Positions 21,995 to 33,200 of a stretch of DNA of 64,000 nucleotides are shown here, piece after piece. Source of the stretch: Ascaphus truei (Eukaryota > Chordata > Amphibia > Anura > Ascaphidae); contig CM071573.1 of NCBI GenBank assembly GCA_036426205.1, positions 42,892,643 through 42,956,642 on the forward strand. Reading direction: 5' to 3'. The position numbers were made by a program, and so were the translations under genes. Every line of letters begins with the position of its first letter. Positions within the stretch are counted from its first letter, which is position 1. The notes below the pieces were generated by a model that worked only from the letters and a program-made list of their open reading frames with translations, ran no database searches and was not told the DNA's origin.

Positions 21995-22130
21995 TGGTGT
22001 GGTGTGTGTGTGTGGTGTGTGTATGATATATAGATATATATTATATTATGATATATTACACTATACACACCACACCACACACACACCACCACACAACACA
22101 CACACACACACACACACACCACACTGCATG
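21945..22130. repeat. (GT)n ... (AC)n inverted microsatellite, copy B only
   Basis: About 80 bp of GT-rich repeats is followed by a TA-rich centre (ATAGATATATATTATATTATG) and then about 80 bp of AC-rich repeats. Together they form a foldback. B' has about 825 bp of unrelated non-repetitive sequence (44,440-45,265) at this position. Confidence 0.85.
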
Positions 22131-22139
22131 CATGAAAAT

Positions 22140-23149
22140 TCGAATTATGTGACCTCATTAGCCACTCTCACAACGAAAATATTACGGTTGTACTGGATAG
22201 GCCATAGTATTATATTTAATATATATATGTGTAATCCTATAACACAATGGAGGAATTTAACATGTTGGATCTGTGAATCTCTCTGTGCTGTAGATGACTG
22301 AATTTTTTTGGGGGGGGAACAATGAAATTTCATCCACCTCCAGCCACCGAGTGTGAGTACAGAAAGATCTTATCTGGTAGCATCCGCATCTATGATTACC
22401 CCTGTGATTAGTAAACCAATTAGTGAAGTCAAGATGCTTTTTGGGGGGCATCGTTTCTCAGTTGTTGTCTAACTCGAGTTGAAAAAGTGATCAGATCCGG
22501 ATGAATATACTTATATTCTGCACCAGAGGCGGGTTCGGGTTAAAGGTTTTCTGTGAACTATCAAAACACAGGGGTAGATCTAGAGGGTCTAAGCATTAAA
22601 AAAAAAGCGAGATCAATATTGTTTTATGTTCTCCCTTGGAGGGCATTATGCCATCTTCCAAGCATAGCGGGCCCTAGCATTTCTTTTCCCCATGTTTGTA
22701 CAGCTGCAGCCTGTTTGGGCCAAATTGTGTCAGTTTATGAAGAAAGGTATGAGGAGGGAGAAATGAGGATAGTGTACAAGTGTGTGTGTGTTGGTAAAAG
22801 AATAGATGCACAACGGATCTGATTCCCAAGCTCTAATTAAAAACAATAATGCTATTTATTAGGAATAGGAAAATTAACAATTACCTTTTGCAGGATACTT
22901 ATTATGCAGATATATTTTTCAAGTACAGTGCTAGGGGATTTATATAGCAGTGCAGTGGTTGGGTGTATACACTAGCTCTAGATCGATCTGCATTTATAAA
23001 TACATAACATTGAGGAAATATATTCAGAATGCGCACTAGTCTAACAGATTATATTTTAGGAATTCAATATACAGATGTATGCAGACATTAAAAAATATTT
23101 CTTTGAAAAAGGTATTACTGATATGTATAGTAAACATTGATCTTACTAA
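22140..23149. other. Non-coding, nothing recognised (copy B)
   Basis: Matches the inverted stretch 43,500-44,440. No gene, RNA or transposon motif was found. Confidence 0.45.
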
Positions 23150-23300
23150 GCTCTTCGGGCGGGCAGGGACTACCTTTGTTCATTGTTGTTGCTGCTGAAG
23201 CGCTTAGCTCACCATTATGTGTTTAATATTTATGGTTGCGTGTTGTATTGTAAAGCGCTATGTTTCTGGATGGCGCATATAAAATAAAGGGTGTGTGTGC
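23150..23300 (+). repeat. L2/CR1-type LINE 3' tail (copy B)
   Basis: CTAAGCTCTTCGGGCGGGCA, GAAGCGCTTAGCTCACC, TTGTAAAGCGCTATG and GGCGCATATAAAATAAAGG follow the order of the tail at 3,789-3,945. The inverted partner is at 43,340-43,500. Confidence 0.7.
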
Positions 23301-24379
23301 TGTGCACACACACTCCGTAGATCAGGCGCTTTATGGGAATAATAAAAATATAATGTTATTTTTAATAGATTTAGACTTTTACTTTAAAGCTTTTTTCTCC
23401 CACCTCTCCCGTTTTTCTTTAAAAAAAAACAAAAAAAAAAAACCCCCACTCCTTTCCCCGGGCTGAACTGTTATCACTATCCCTGTTCAATAAAGTGAAT
23501 TTTATAATCATTTATTTTCCCCTAATCGGTGCTCAGTCAGTGTGGCGCCTTATCGTTGAGAGAAAATGACAACCGATCCTATCGGAAAACAAGGCGATGC
23601 ACCGCGTCCTCAATCACAGCTCCTCACAGCCTCCATATCTACCTTCCCCACCAAACGCCGGCGCTGCCTTTTTATAAAACATCAAACCCTGGAAAGTCAT
23701 TAGAATTTCACCCGCGTTACGCATCATCCGCACTAGCGCAAAATGGGATCTTGGAAAAAACAGCCCCGTCTCTAAAGTGCTAATCAATTGTCACGTGTAT
23801 TGCGGCTTAATTATCAGTTAAAAAGGAATCATTGCAATAACTTGCATTATCTACTTGTGACCAGAGGACGGAGTTGGCTCAAGGATTTAGAGGGTCACGG
23901 CAAGAATATAGTGCAGCAGAACAAGTATTTTAACGCTTGAACTACGTAGCTAAGGTCAATCCCCAGTTAGATGGCAACCAAGACAAACCCACACAGCACT
24001 CCCCCAGTGTATGTCTCTCCCTTGTCTCATCCAACAATGCTGAATCCATGGCTTTTTTGGGAGCAGTTATATTACCAGTGGTGCATTACAATCAGCCCCC
24101 TCCGGTCTAAGAGAGGGGTTTTCATCTTTTCAATCGCTCTATTGCCATCTTTTGATTCCCCCTTTCTACTAAGCGTCTGTGATTAATTTTTAGATGCTTT
24201 GCAGGCCGTGGCAGTGAAGAGTGACACGAAATCCCCCCTTGGTAAAACAAATGTTCCCATAATCACGGTTTATACCTCGTTAATGTTGAAGATGGGGGGG
24301 GAAAAAAGGACACTCGGCCAGTTAACCTTCAGAGGCGCTTGAGAAGTGATGCAGGGCGGCTCTTTGGCATGGACGAGGT
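23301..24379. other. Non-coding, nothing recognised (copy B)
   Basis: It contains short A and C homopolymer runs near 23,418-23,452. Otherwise it is unique sequence with a match at 42,250-43,340. No gene was recognised. Confidence 0.45.
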
Positions 24380-24735
24380 TAAATAGCGGCCACACACGTT
24401 ATTTAGATTTTAATGGCTCATTTATCGGTCTCCCGTGGACATTTTGTGCAAAAACTGCACCAGATTTATCAATGAAGATAATCCCTTTGTTATTATGACA
24501 TATTTAGATTTTTCTGGCCTCAAACACATCACAAAGTTCAAGCGCTACATTAGGAAGAAGTTAAGAAGTGCCTGGGACCCAGCGCTACAGGAAGTCTATT
24601 TTTGTTTGTTATATAACTTTCTCCAGAAAAAGAAGACACTCTATGTTTTGTGTGTGTGTCAGTCTAGTTTTGCCTTTAAACTTTATTTATGGAAGATGAT
24701 CTTTAACGTCAATGTATTAAACAACTGTTAACTTC
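24380..24735. promoter_or_regulatory. Candidate conserved non-coding element (copy B)
   Basis: A complex, repeat-free stretch runs from GTTATTTAGATTTTAATGGC through the TTATCAATGAAGATAATCCC region to AACGTCAATGTATTAAACAAC. It is almost unchanged in B' (41,890-42,235) although neighbouring repeats differ between copies. A 98-codon open frame here is not kept in B', because an indel near 24,562 brings in a stop. That favours a non-coding element over an exon. Function is inferred only from complexity. Confidence 0.25.
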
Positions 24736-25799
24736 TAGGGATCCAAATCGGTAAGATGTGGGGTTTCTGCACACAAAAAATAGCACGGTTATGGAAAAAG
24801 TACAGCCTCATTGTGTGAGACAATGTTGTGATTTGTGAGTATGCCATTGCTAAAAATCAGTTGGACTGTAGAGGTTTGTCCGGTGCCATTATTTAACACA
24901 TTGCTGCACGTTGGGATTGGAGGAGGGGTTGTTAGGGCATGGGCAGATGTTGCATGGACAGATGCACTTTTTATCTTAAGCAAAACATTACCTGGCACAC
25001 AGATCTCAATACCCCTTCCAGGTTTAATTTAATGACGCGCTAAGCATGGTGGGGTCTATTGGCGATACATTTAGGACTATTGTAAATATGGGGGGTGTTC
25101 CCTTTTGAAATTGCAGTGTCATTTAGCCAATATACTGGCGTTGCAATGAAGGAAAAGCCTAACATAATGGCTGTTTCAGTCAGTGTAACTAAGCAGCTAC
25201 AATGTATCCTTACATACTAAGGTTAGCATTATCTATTGTTACAGTTTACATGTCAAAATGCTGGGAGCATTGTTATAGAAATCAAAGGATGCTTCAAACA
25301 CATTAAAAATGGCATTAAGAGTTGAATAAAAATAATAAATAAAAAAAAAAAGGCACTATTATCTAATACTACAGAAACTGATTTATTTAAAACAAAAATT
25401 TAAAAAAACAAGCTTCACATGTTTTTCTGCTTTAAAACAGAATGCTGCATGGATCCGACATTTTTAAGAGCCAATTGAAAGTAATCACATTACAATATTT
25501 ACAACATGAAAATAGAAAATAATTAAGTTAAATATATCATGTGTATGAGAGAGAGAAATGAATAAATGCTAATATTTTCGTATCATTTGTTTGATGCTGG
25601 CTACAGAGTCAGGCCCTTTGTATGGCACAGCATTGTAAGAAAGACAAACAATACATGTTTATTTTTTTGTCTTTTCATAGTTTTTTTTTTTTTTTTTACA
25701 TGGCGAGTATAAAGAAGTGTCCCATAGGACATAAGGAGTTTTGCTTTGTTTAACTAAGCTTTCTATCATTTCAAATGAGAAATTAAAGTGGCAATCCAA
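24736..25799. other. Non-coding, nothing recognised (copy B)
   Basis: Unique AT-rich sequence with a long T run near 25,681-25,697. Segments at 25,140-25,370 and 26,190-26,460 resemble each other: both carry an AAC(T)-CAGCTACAATGTATYCTTA word, a TTACAGTTT..CTGGGA word and a CATTAAAAATGGCATT word. They may be two copies of an old unclassified repeat. Confidence 0.45.
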
Positions 25800-25970
25800 G
25801 CAGATAAGTATATATAATAGATAGATATGAGCTATATATGTAGCTATATATATCTAGATAGAATAATAGACTAATATAGATATATATATATATATAGATA
25901 GGCATATAGATAATATAGATAGCAGATATAGATATATATATAATAATATTAATATATATATATATTAATA

Positions 25971-26003
<33 letters not shown>

Positions 26004-26085
26004 CTAGATATTATATTATATATTATATATATATATTATAGTATATATATATATAATAATATATATATATATATACACATTTTAT
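25800..26085. repeat. TA-rich tract (copy B)
   Basis: About 280 bp of TA, GATA and TATAGA repeats, self-complementary and interrupted. The inverted partner is at 40,500-40,800. Confidence 0.9.
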
Positions 26086-28145
26086 ATATGCAGCCTTTGA
26101 TTACTATATTGAAAACTAATTGCTAAGCTGCCGATTTGATTCATTCCTGGTTCAATCATCAAATCTCTGTTTCCCAGTGTTCACCTAAATGGCTGCCTCT
26201 CAGTTTCAATCATCCTTCAGTCAGTGAAACTCAGCAGCTACAATGTATTCTTATATTACTAGGGGTAAAAATATCTACTGTTACAGTTTTGCAGCTTCAA
26301 ACTGCTGGGAACTTGGCAACAAATGATCAGAAACAGGAAAGTGTTGCAAAGATCTTACACTGCTGGGGAGATGTGCTTAGACCTGTATGTGAAATCAAAG
26401 GATGAATTAAAACATTAAAAATGGCATTGAGTTGAATTTAAATAAAAAAGGTACTGTGGTAAGTATTACTAATACTACAGAAAGATTATTATTTAAAAAA
26501 AAAAACATGTAGGGTTATGCTTGGATTGCTCCTTTAAAAGATAATGAAGAAAATAAGAGCTTTGATTGTAGTGTCTTTTTACTGTTCCATTGAGTGTGCA
26601 CCTCACACTTTCTGTACTTACAATGCGTTGCACTGCCAAGCGTGATTTCATTTTAATTGCCAAAGGACATCCTCATTCAGCTATAAATCTTCCAGCAATA
26701 AGGAAAAAAGCTTGATTGCAATTTCCACTACACTTCGAAGGTTAAAAGCAGTGGGAATGTTTCTCCAACCACTGCATCTCTTTATTGGCTTCAAATACTT
26801 GTCTCCTTGCACCTCCAGAACTATGCTATGCAGAATTTCTCAGAAAATGAGGTTGGATTAATAAGGGATTTTCTAAATTATAAAGTTGTACACTTTGTTT
26901 TTTTTTTTATGGTAATCATGAAATAGTTGTTCCATTAGATTTATGTATTGAATGAATTGGCAAATACATTAATGTAAGCATTGAATAAACCGCAATTATG
27001 AAAACGATGCGTTTTGGAAACCATATTAACACTTTCCAACTTAATCTTAAACTGGGAGGAAGTTCATTTGCACAATAAGAATAAAATTCAGATGTATTAG
27101 TTTAACATAAAATGATAAACTCTTTTAAATAATAATAAAGAAGTCTAAATATTTAATAAAACTAATCAATGGTAAAAATGTTCTCTTTAATCCATTTTTA
27201 AACGTCTTTAAATGGGGGACATTCTTTTACTTCTATGTGTTTCATTATGTATGCAGTTGGGAAAGTTCTATATAAATATCTTATTCAATGAAAAACAGTA
27301 ACAATTGCTTGACCTTCTCCTACAGACACTCAAGTTGTATTAAAAATGTGTGGCCTTCCAAGTTTTTACTACTAGAAAATGAAGAAACATATCTTCAAAC
27401 ATTTTTATGATGTTACAATCAGAATCAATTATTGTGTAATTTGATGTGATTTTGGTAGTACTATACATAATAATTGTCTTTCTGCGTTTGGTGTATGCTT
27501 AATGTGTAAACGCTTGCGAAAATAGTGCTCCAATGCACAGAAATAAAGACAATTCTTCTGTACCGGATTGGCACTTGCTCTGCGTGAACGAAACCAACAA
27601 GGAAAAGTTCTCGTATCGACACTTATTGTCCAGGAGACTGTTTGCTTAAAACAAAACAATGATACCGTTTAAAAACTAAATTATAATGCAGTGGAAGTTT
27701 ACATTAAGTTCCGAATAGTACTTTAAAAAGTTATTCATAAAAAAAAAATAGGTATGTGTTTAGAAAAAGGCTATGAGAGTATGAAGCTTTGTATCAGAAG
27801 AAAAGGACACGCATTGATACGGATTGGGTTCTGGAAAAGAGCAAGCAGTGAATTGCCCACTTGTAACACATTGTTACACTTCCCCTGCCAGTTGAAATGA
27901 GGTTCTAGCAGAGATACTCACAAATTTATATAAATGCCAGATTTTGTTTGCAAATAAAGTTAACACGTGTTACAGCAAAAAGGATTTGTGTTTCTCCGTT
28001 AAACTAGGATTGAGTGCCACTAAAAAGATTTCGTAATGTACTTATTGCAATATTTTCTCAAATCTACTGTAAATGTATAAAAAAGAAAAAAAACCATGAT
28101 GGTGACTGATGTATTTAAAAAAAAAACACATGAATTAGTAGTAAA
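26086..28145. other. Non-coding, nothing recognised (copy B)
   Basis: AT-rich unique sequence matched by 38,389-40,490 inverted. No gene motif was seen. The open frame at 27,429-27,659 is not supported by any recognisable domain. Confidence 0.45.
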
Positions 28146-28218
28146 GTTAGTGTGTGTGGTGTGTGTGTGTGTGTGGGTGTGTGTGTGTGGTGTGTGTGTT
28201 GTGTGTGTGTGTGTGTGT
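28146..28218. repeat. (GT)n microsatellite at the B/A' junction
   Basis: Interrupted GT repeats directly join the end of B (AAAGTTAGTG) to the start of A' (CACTTCAACTCAATC). Confidence 0.97.
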
Positions 28219-29174
28219 ACACTTCAACTCAATCATTCTCATGCAGTACAAATAAAAATATTATTTTAGCATGTTCCCTGAATATTTGATATATCCCCCT
28301 GCTAAAAAAAAAAAAACAGATGCTTTCCCACACCTCTGCAGTCGTTATTTAGCCACTTTCCTGACAATTTTGATGCTTTAATTGCAACGGAAATATTTCT
28401 CCACCTTGGATTCAATATTGTTCTAGTAACCGTTACAGTGAATGTGTTCTTCTACTCATCATCGTCTTAAATTCACCAACACTTACTTTGTTTCCAGACA
28501 GCACAGTGATAAACTGTGTATGCAACTAAACAAATCATGTATTAGTTTAGCGACGTTTTTTTAATTTATTGTGGTTATCTCTGTAAGTGTGATAGCATTA
28601 CCATGCAGGCATGACCCTTATCAATCACAATGATTATTGCACTCTAGGTGACCCGAACGCCAAATGAGTTCTCATTCACCCTAAATGCTAAAGATACATT
28701 GGCTGCGAGTCTCAACAGTGAGCCCGTTTCCATAATCCCAACGCAATACTTTTGCCTCAAACTTTTAACTCATAAGGACAATATAGCTGCACATTTAATA
28801 TTTCGTGATTACCTTCCCCGTGAAGGAGCATGAATGTTTAATTCACACATCACCTCTTTCACTCTAGTTTTAGTATCACACATAGTCTACCAGGGGATGC
28901 TCTAATTCATTCCCGTCTGTCTACACAAAATGGTTAAGTAATGAAAATCAGCATTAACGTTAGAATTCAATCTACAAAATTATCAGGCTATAATATAAAG
29001 CATTTTTTTTGAAAACCAACTCAAATAATGCATGCGTAAAAAAAATATTCTATATATACCATTAGGCGTCAGTTGTGGTATATTATTACATATTATGTCA
29101 TGTATCTTACCAATTCTCGCATGTTTTTCTGATTATTACCCAAACCTGAATTTTATAAAAGGGCCCCAAATTCT

Positions 29175-29335
29175 ATGCCACTAGACAGCGGGACTGGGGG
29201 AAGGAGGGTCCGTGCCGCTTTGGGTACGGGCGCTGGGGAATGGAAAGTCCCTCCCGAGCCATCAAAGACTGTCCCACTTTCAGAAAACTGCTAAGACTTG
29301 CTCTTTTGAAATCGCCTTTCCGAACACCGCTTGAT
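29175..29335 (+). pseudogene. LINE ORF2 C-terminal fragment (copy A')
   Basis: Counterpart of 5,240-5,407. CCATCAAAGACTGTCCCACT and GAAATCGCCTTTCCGAACAC are retained, but the frame is broken by extra bases (for example GGGGGAAGGAGGGTCC near 29,196). It is a relic of an L2/CR1-type LINE C-terminus. Confidence 0.7.
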
Positions 29336-30153
29336 TTCTTTAGAAGAAAAAAGCTCCAACCTTTGGAGTGTTTTACAGACACATATAGTATATATGTACA
29401 GTTTGTGTTATGGTTCAACATAAAAAGCATTAATCATTATTTGGCGCCTATGCGCATTGTCTATTCGTCCAGAAAAACATGGTCAATTTGACGTATTTAC
29501 AAGCGCCAATGTGGCGCATGCTGCAGTTTACATATTTACATGTGCGCCATAGAAAACATTCCAACTCCTCCTCTAATTTGCACCCCCAGCCACACTTTTT
29601 CCGTTGAACAGAGATTGACACATACACCACAACAAATGTTGGTTTTGTACATTTGGAGCACAGAGACGCACTAACTTAGTGACAGTTATCCATACCCTCT
29701 ATATATCCTAAAGAATCATTCTTCACACATTATTATGACTTTTTTTTTTTACTTTACATTAGAGAACATTTGTAAAAGCGCCTCTGACGGCCTAAGCAAG
29801 CCCTCCTCCCTGACTTCTTTATGAAACATATCCTCTTCTTACCCCACCCAACATGCTTTGGTAATGATCCATTGAAATAATGCAGCATCTGGATGGGATA
29901 TTCAACCAAGGGATCTTCGTTGGACTCACCAAAAAAAGTGTACTTTTATTTTGTCCCATTACTTATACTACTTCTGAAACATGGATATTTACACTGCAGC
30001 ATATTATTTAAAATTTAATTTTTCTAGCCCTGTAATTCATGTGGACCATTAAACCTACACCGTGACAGGTGAAGGATATAACCTGTGTTGCTTTTTGGCT
30101 GACCTGTTTATTGAACAATCTTCTGAAGAGAAATAAAGAATTAGCGATATAAA

Positions 30154-30277
30154 GGCCGCTCATTTTATAGAATGTGATCGCGCCGAACTGGCGTCATCGG
30201 CATTGACTTCAATATCGCTTTCCGTTCAGTGACGACGGATCAGCGCTAAGGATCAAGGCACTTTATAAATTAGGCCC
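30154..30277. mobile_element. Foldback MITE-like element (copy A')
   Basis: Counterpart of 6,219-6,333, starting GGCCGCTCATTTTATAGAAT and ending TTTATAAATTAGGCCC, with a short insertion (AAGGATCAAGG) inside the right half. Confidence 0.6.
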
Positions 30278-33200
30278 AAAGTGTTTGCATATGGCCAATT
30301 GAAGGCGCCTTTTGGCTAACTCCTTATTTTTGTCTAAAGCTGGTTCAATAGCATGTTTAAAGTTTCCTGTAAAAGTGAACGGCTCAGCAATCCAGGATGA
30401 GGGTGTGTGTTTGGATGGAGGAATGTGGTGCTGATGTCTCATTTATTATTTTGTCAACCGTTAATGTTTTTTATGAATGTTCCTGGCAACACACGCATCC
30501 CAGCGTACTACAGGAAAACTGAAAAACCGATGAATGAACCACACTCGGGATACATGGAACATCAACACGGGCATTGCTAGTCCTCTTCAACTCACACAAA
30601 CAACATACCGCCTAGCAGTCTGGCGATCCGCTGGTTAACGGTATTTTTTGATTGAGCACCCTGGTGTGTTCCATAAGGCATAGTACAGAATATTAAATAC
30701 ACTGACATTATAGATAGCCTTTCAAATGTTAAGTATTTTTAAAAGTAAGCCCCTCAAGGGCTTAAATATCGTAAATTACGTACATATTAAAAAAAGGCCT
30801 AAACAGAGGCGTCTCACTCAGTCTCAACATTAACATGATACCAGCCTCAGATCACAAACTGCTTTTCCTTTTCTCGAACAAGCTATGGAATTGATTGTGA
30901 AAATCACGAGGTATCCACTTAAGATATAACCCACAAAAAACCATTTTTTTTTTGTCTGGCATGTTTCTGAACTTTTAGTTTAATGTACATTATATCTGCT
31001 AAAAATACACATATTGTTGTACCTTGTGCATGGAGTCAGTGCATTCCTCAGATGTGAGGGAATTGGCTACAACATCTTGGATCTATAAAAATCTATAACC
31101 AAAACGTATTTTCACATTGTTGTTTGTATTGCATACTGGTCGTATGCACTTGGGTTAGGGAAGTGCCACTGTACTTCCCTCTGGCAGAAGACTGGATTTA
31201 GAAGGAAAAACTTTAACAATTTCACCAGTTGTTATCAAGACGATATCCCATTTGTTCTGCTGATGTATATCTTATCCACACTTTTTTTTTTCCTGGCTAC
31301 TTATCATTCTGTCATGAGTCATTCATCCTAGTTTCGCATCATACGCTAAACCCTGTTTGCCCAGGGCACTATCACATCTCTAAATTCAAATCCTATTCTG
31401 CTAACTGGGCCTCCATCACATATGCTTGACCTGCACTTCTCAAGAATGCTAATAATTAATTAGTTTTATATTCGTAATAGGCTCTAGGAAGGGGGGGAAA
31501 AAAGGAGAGGAGGAGGGGAAAGGGCGGAGGGCAGTTCAATGCTGTGCTATATTTCGAAGAATTCAGACACAAGCAAATGTGTCCTATACAACCGACGAGC
31601 TTGCTATCCAAGGTGCTGATGCACTATTGAATTACATCACAAAGGATACAGAGTATGGGCTGCCAAAAGTAGGTGGGTACAAAAAGCAGAGCGGGCCTTC
31701 AATCGGTTGTGGCACATAGAGCCGGGACTGTGATGCCGTGATCCAACAAAACAACACACCTATGAATAATTCTGTACTATCAGTTGAGTTCATGCTAAAG
31801 CTTATCATGGTTGTGCGGAAAAACAATACGATGAAGGAACCTACATGATCCATATATTCCATATGGGCTTGTTTCTTTGAGAACGATGTACGACAATCAC
31901 CCAAGCAGAGCGTAATGATTGAGGATCCATATGTACATCAAGGAGCGGGTTACAACGCCATGGATAGAAGTATATCTTCGCGTAACTCCCTTAACCTCCT
32001 CTCACTATCCTTAATGTGTTTCGGCTTCCATCCCATTCCCTACAGATTGTGTGTCAAAATCCAATTACCCTCATACTTATAAGAATGGCCCCATTGCCTC
32101 TCTCCTGTTAATATTCAACTCAACGTACTCTGTGCCTGAGCCACAGAGGAGATCTTTTACTTTATTCTAGCATAGTCATTTAACAGTTTAAATACAACCA
32201 TTTCTCTTTCTGGTAGCCATGCTATAGACTGTTGCTTTACAAAATAATCGTGTTGTTAAGCAACAAATATTGAATAATCAAATCAAAGACTACTCCAATT
32301 TTTTATCCTTTATTTTGCCAAACGAAAAGATGCCCTGACCTAAACTCGCAAATACATCTAATTTGAAATCGAGAGAGTCGATACATTTTGTGCACTGGCG
32401 GTGGGGTGGGGGAGGAAACTGTGGGTAGCTTTGGTGTAAAACTGCTTACAGAGTTCTCAGGTTTAAGAAGAACGAACTAGAGTATAGAACATCATAGATA
32501 CGTAACAAGGGACATATAGTAGCAGCGCGAAGACGAGATGTTAACAGGTTTTACCAGGATTTGTACAGTGGTGGTAGTTTGTGTGAGCCTTTGGGTCATT
32601 GCGTTTAATTGGTAAGGTACAGTAACCAGTACTCCATCCTTGCCGTCTTTGTAGATGCAACTACAGATTAGTGGCCCAAGAAGTGCTATATCTACCAACA
32701 AGAATCACAGGCACAAATAAAGTTTCCTGGTAATTAAGTTCAGTACAGGGTATAACACGACTTTAATGGTGCATATAGATGAAAGGGCATCGTTTGTAAA
32801 GCTAGCTTGAAATAATCAATCGGAAGTTCCAGCATTAACTGAAAAACATGTGGGACTCTGCTTGGCACTGTCCACTGGAAATGACAATGAAACACAACTC
32901 ATTGAAAATGTAGAATGGAACGGAAACGATTCTAGGATGTAACACAGTGCCCTTGCTGTTCTTTGCTGTGTTTGACCACAAAGAAACCAAAATAGTGGTG
33001 AACCACAAAAATCTGTTTTGGCATTCATCCAAGTTGCCTGAAAAGAGAAACACATAATTTAGAGAAATTAAAAGAGCCAGATAGACTTACTAGTGTTAGA
33101 AATAGATTTCCTGTGATATTTTTTGTTCCTTGTTGTTTTTTTCGATCAGGAAGGATAAACTGCAGCGGTTTTTGAGGTCAGCATATACTGTGATTACCTC

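Larger units (their letters stand above)
13950..28145 (+). repeat. Large duplication, copy B (partner 38,389-52,652, inverted)
   Basis: The sequence from ACCACCATGTGGCCATTGAC to AGTAGTAAAGTTAGTG recurs as its reverse complement at 38,389-52,652. Paired landmarks include the 32-bp minisatellite, the CpG-rich block, two hAT-type elements, the mariner-type MITE, the L2 tail and the TA-rich tract. The right part of B matches B' closely. The left part (about 14,000-22,000) has more garbled repeats than B', as in the 49-bp minisatellite. B carries a GC-rich insert and a GT/AC palindrome absent from B'. Confidence 0.92.

Noticed and set aside
21949..22120. Possible gene frames across the GT/AC foldback
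   Set aside because: They are translations of dinucleotide repeats (Val-Cys or Thr-His).
24435..24731. 98-codon frame in copy B
   Set aside because: An indel in B' at about 42,060 introduces a stop while surrounding bases are conserved, so it is unlikely to be coding.
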